Assembly (NCBI GenBank): GCA_009663005.1
Contig: VIGQ01001418.1
Location: forward strand, 30,001-52,500
DNA length: 22,500 nucleotides
Direction: 5' to 3'
Origin: Actinidia chinensis
Taxonomy: Eukaryota; Streptophyta; Magnoliopsida; Ericales; Actinidiaceae
Part shown: in pieces, positions 20,721-22,500 of the stretch
Position numbering within the stretch: the first letter of the stretch is position 1
Layout of the letters: every line of letters begins with the position of its first letter
Made by a program: the position numbers and the translations under genes
The notes under the pieces: generated by a model
What the model saw: only the letters and a program-made list of their open reading frames with translations
Told to the model about the DNA's origin: nothing
Databases searched by the model: none

Positions 20721-21285
20721 TCTGTATGATAGATGATCCGCCTAACGAAGGATTGCCACCAAAGACTATAAAGAAAACATGTTGTAGGATGGCCCGTATT
20801 TGCGCATCCATGATGAATATTTTGAGGGTTATTGCTAGCATCGCACTAAATTGCGCATTATTAGAGTGTTTCTGATTGTTCTGTTTCCATTGTGCGGTGC
20901 CCCCACATATTATGTTGGGATTATTAAACAGGAATTGTCTATGACAAGACAAAAATTATTGCGGGCTTCTTTAGGGAATGTATCCTAAAGTATAATTGTA
21001 CCTTTTTCTATTATGCACTGAGAGTTTATAACGCTGTTATCAATGGTTGCTCGTGCATAGAAGGAAATAGGCATGCGATGCCATTACAACGCTATGACTC
21101 AAATTGCCGTGAATCTAAAGTAAACCACAGTAGTGTTAATTAGTTGAACCTATTGGCCCCCTGATTTTATGAAAAATTCGTGATCACGTGTTAAAGTTTT
21201 AAAATATGGAGTCCATGAGTCATTTAAAAATGGCCACTTATTTAAGAAATAGCCACATTGCAACACCAATCGGGCTAATGGGCCA
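20721..21285 (+). other. 3' untranslated region of the retrotransposon
   Basis: No coding blocks are seen between the RNase H end and the purine tract. The minus-strand frame at 20668-20952 is a shadow without motif, and there is no sign of an extra ORF such as an envelope-like gene. Confidence 0.6.
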
Positions 21286-21301
21286 AGTGGGGAGAGGAGA
21301 A
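21286..21301 (+). other. Polypurine tract
   Basis: AGTGGGGAGAGGAGAA directly precedes the TG of the 3' LTR and would prime plus-strand DNA synthesis. Confidence 0.9.
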
Positions 21302-21808
21302 TGTTATTTCACGTTATTAAGTGGCCCACTAGTCTCCACGTTTTTAGGCATATTGCTCGTATACTAAACTCCAGATAATTAAGGCCAATAAAAGATAGAG
21401 AAAGCGTTCTAATCTAATTATATCTATCTAAATAGAATAAACGCCTTATGATAAAGGATACCATTTGATGGATAGGAATCCTTTTAGACAGAGTATATCT
21501 CTAGGCCCTCTTCTCTCCTCTATTAAAGATAGGATAACCACCCCTTGAAAGTTATGATGTTTTTCCATCAATATTAGAATATGGTTATCCTTTTTGAAGT
21601 TAGAGACAGAGAGAAGCCAGGTTGAGCCAAGAAATTAAAGTATTCAAGTAAGGCGGGGGCTATTCATGATCAGATGGCCTAATAAAGGCTGATCTTACTC
21701 CCATTAATTATTGCTAGAATAATTATTTTATAGAGTGCTATGCATTCAAGATCCTATTCGATTTTACTTTCAGCATAATAGTCGAACCGATTAATTTTAT
21801 ATCGTACA
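21302..21808 (+). repeat. 3' LTR (507 bp)
   Basis: It begins TGTTATTTCACG and ends CGTACA, collinear with the 5' LTR. Most differences are bases present in one copy only, distributed evenly. CTATTAAAG at 21520-21528 corresponds to the putative TATA region of the 5' copy. Confidence 0.95.
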
Positions 21809-21814
21809 TGAGAC
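21809..21814. repeat. Right target-site duplication (T[G]AGAC)
   Basis: TGAGAC after the 3' LTR corresponds to TAGAC at 14951-14955 with one extra G. Confidence 0.5.
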
Positions 21815-21907
21815 TTCACTAAGAGGCAAGGAGCCCGTTGGTAACAATATTCGCGACTGTCAAGACATTAATGGCCTTTACACGTGGCATGTGCCATCAT
21901 GCCTGAT

Positions 21908-22500
21908 TTTGCAGTTCACCCACGTGAACTTCTAGCTTTTCCATTAGTGGCGGTTTTTGTTCTTGGAAAAATTCACTTTCTGATTGACAATTTCAGCGGG
22001 ACTGCTTTGGCATTCTTTCAAGTGTAGCAGGAGCCTGAAGATGCCTCACCAGTGCTAGAACTGCTCCGTTATCGACAATTAAATCCACAATCTCTCTGCA
22101 AACACAAAATCATCAAAGATCAAAGCCCTAAGTCCTCAAGAAACTCAAGAATTACGAAAACTCAGCATCAATATGTTAGAATAAATAACGGACTCAACTA
22201 AAATTTTAAAAAACGGACACAAATCTTCAAAGATCAACAGGCCTCGGGCAGCCCGAAGCGAAACTCAAGATACTAAAAACCAAAACCACATGCATTAAAA
22301 ACAAATTATTCATACGAAATAAAGATTCACGTTAACACAACTCGATGAAAATGAAAACGCCCACAACTGATAATCATCAAATATCAAAAGCCCTCAGCCA
22401 CGAAAGGGGCTCAAGAATTACCAAAAATCAAAACCACCATACACACAAATCAAAATATTTCGCAATTTCAGAAGAAAGAAAGATTTGATTAAAGTGAATA
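21908..22500. repeat. Segmental duplication, copy 2 (partner 13222-13790)
   Basis: This aligns with copy 1 from the CCCACGTGA box to the window end, so the duplication probably continues beyond the window. Each copy has bases the other lacks: for example TGTAGGCATAGAATAATAACGG in copy 1 against TGTTAGAATAAATAACGG here. About 30 bp near 22290-22320 are absent from copy 1. By position, a copy of the candidate exon at 13780-13979 should follow just past the window edge. Confidence 0.85.
22110..22490. repeat. Tandem repeat of about 114-150 bp units inside duplication copy 2
   Basis: Anchors TCATCA/TCTTCA at 22110, 22224 and 22374 correspond to 13425, 13539 and 13661. The middle unit is about 30 bp longer than in copy 1. 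The extra sequence resembles the tail of the third unit (AATAAAGATTC), suggesting exchange between units. Confidence 0.6.

Larger units (their letters stand above)
14956..21808 (+). mobile_element. Complete-length Ty1/copia LTR retrotransposon (6,853 bp)
   Basis: The element has two LTRs with TG...CA ends, a primer-binding site matching plant initiator-Met tRNA, and a purine tract just before the 3' LTR. It is flanked by a probable 5-bp duplication. Protein blocks come in the copia order: gag (UBN2 type), protease (DSG), integrase, reverse transcriptase (YVDD), RNase H. Integrase before RT separates it from Ty3/gypsy. No single long ORF exists: conserved blocks occur in all three frames and switch many times. 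This reflects either decay or, more likely, unpolished sequence, because substitutions inside the blocks are few. The copia lineage is not assigned. It is oriented opposite to the host gene signals to its left and lies between duplicated host blocks. Confidence 0.95.

Noticed and set aside
20668..20952. Minus-strand ORF at the end of the retrotransposon as an antisense or additional gene
   Set aside because: No motif. It overlaps the end of RNase H and the 3' untranslated region and has no promoter.
1..22500. CRISPR array, bacterial operon or viral gene cassette
   Set aside because: No regularly spaced identical repeats with unique spacers and no densely packed ORFs were seen. Intron borders and an LTR retrotransposon indicate a plant nuclear genome.

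Overview
The window looks like nuclear DNA of a flowering plant, most likely a eudicot. It is AT-rich and gene-poor, and its long non-coding stretches carry (CT)n, (GA)n and poly-A tracts. It shows plant-style intron borders, exon remnants resembling a plant peroxisomal multifunctional beta-oxidation protein, and a Ty1/copia retrotransposon with the plant initiator-Met tRNA primer site. No intact, recognisable protein-coding gene is present; the longest open frame outside the transposon is about 120 codons and looks non-coding.

Region by region. Positions 1-3250 contain a possible minus-strand gene or pseudogene. It has a plausible promoter and spliced 5' leader at about 3250-2846. Two decayed crotonase-type exons lie at 1163-955, one with a 1-bp deletion and a lost catalytic Glu. 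Positions 3260-6690 hold AT-rich sequence with no supported gene. Positions 6700-7200 hold a TATA box, a CT-rich leader and a 63-codon minus-strand ORF with a signal-peptide-like start, next to two small tandem duplications (7436-7640 and 7691-8040). Positions 8050-11820 show nothing that can be named. A MITE-like element lies at about 11826-11964. Positions 12590-14520 are rich in local repeats: copies of a 'TTTGGTTGC..GAGAAAAT' family, a tandem array of about 118 bp, and a candidate exon on the minus strand. A TATA box and leader for a minus-strand transcript lie at about 14820-14580.

Positions 14956-21808 are one complete-length Ty1/copia LTR retrotransposon on the plus strand (6,853 bp). 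Its order is LTR, PBS, long leader, gag, protease, integrase, reverse transcriptase, RNase H, PPT, LTR. The structure is complete, but conserved protein blocks jump between the three frames many times. The two LTRs differ mainly by scattered 1-3 bp insertions. The same indel pattern appears between two flanking duplicate blocks (13222-13790 and 21908-22500). The simplest reading is that about 13.2-22.5 kb was taken from little-corrected long reads, so many of the frameshifts may not be real.

Removing the element brings two copies of a host segment of about 1.83 kb next to each other. The retrotransposon therefore seems to have landed at or near the junction of a tandem duplication that contained a minus-strand gene start. 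I see no sign of a new enzymatic or defence system. The points most worth a second look are the nested repeats, the retrotransposon at a duplication junction, the sequence-quality problem and the decayed multifunctional-protein exons.
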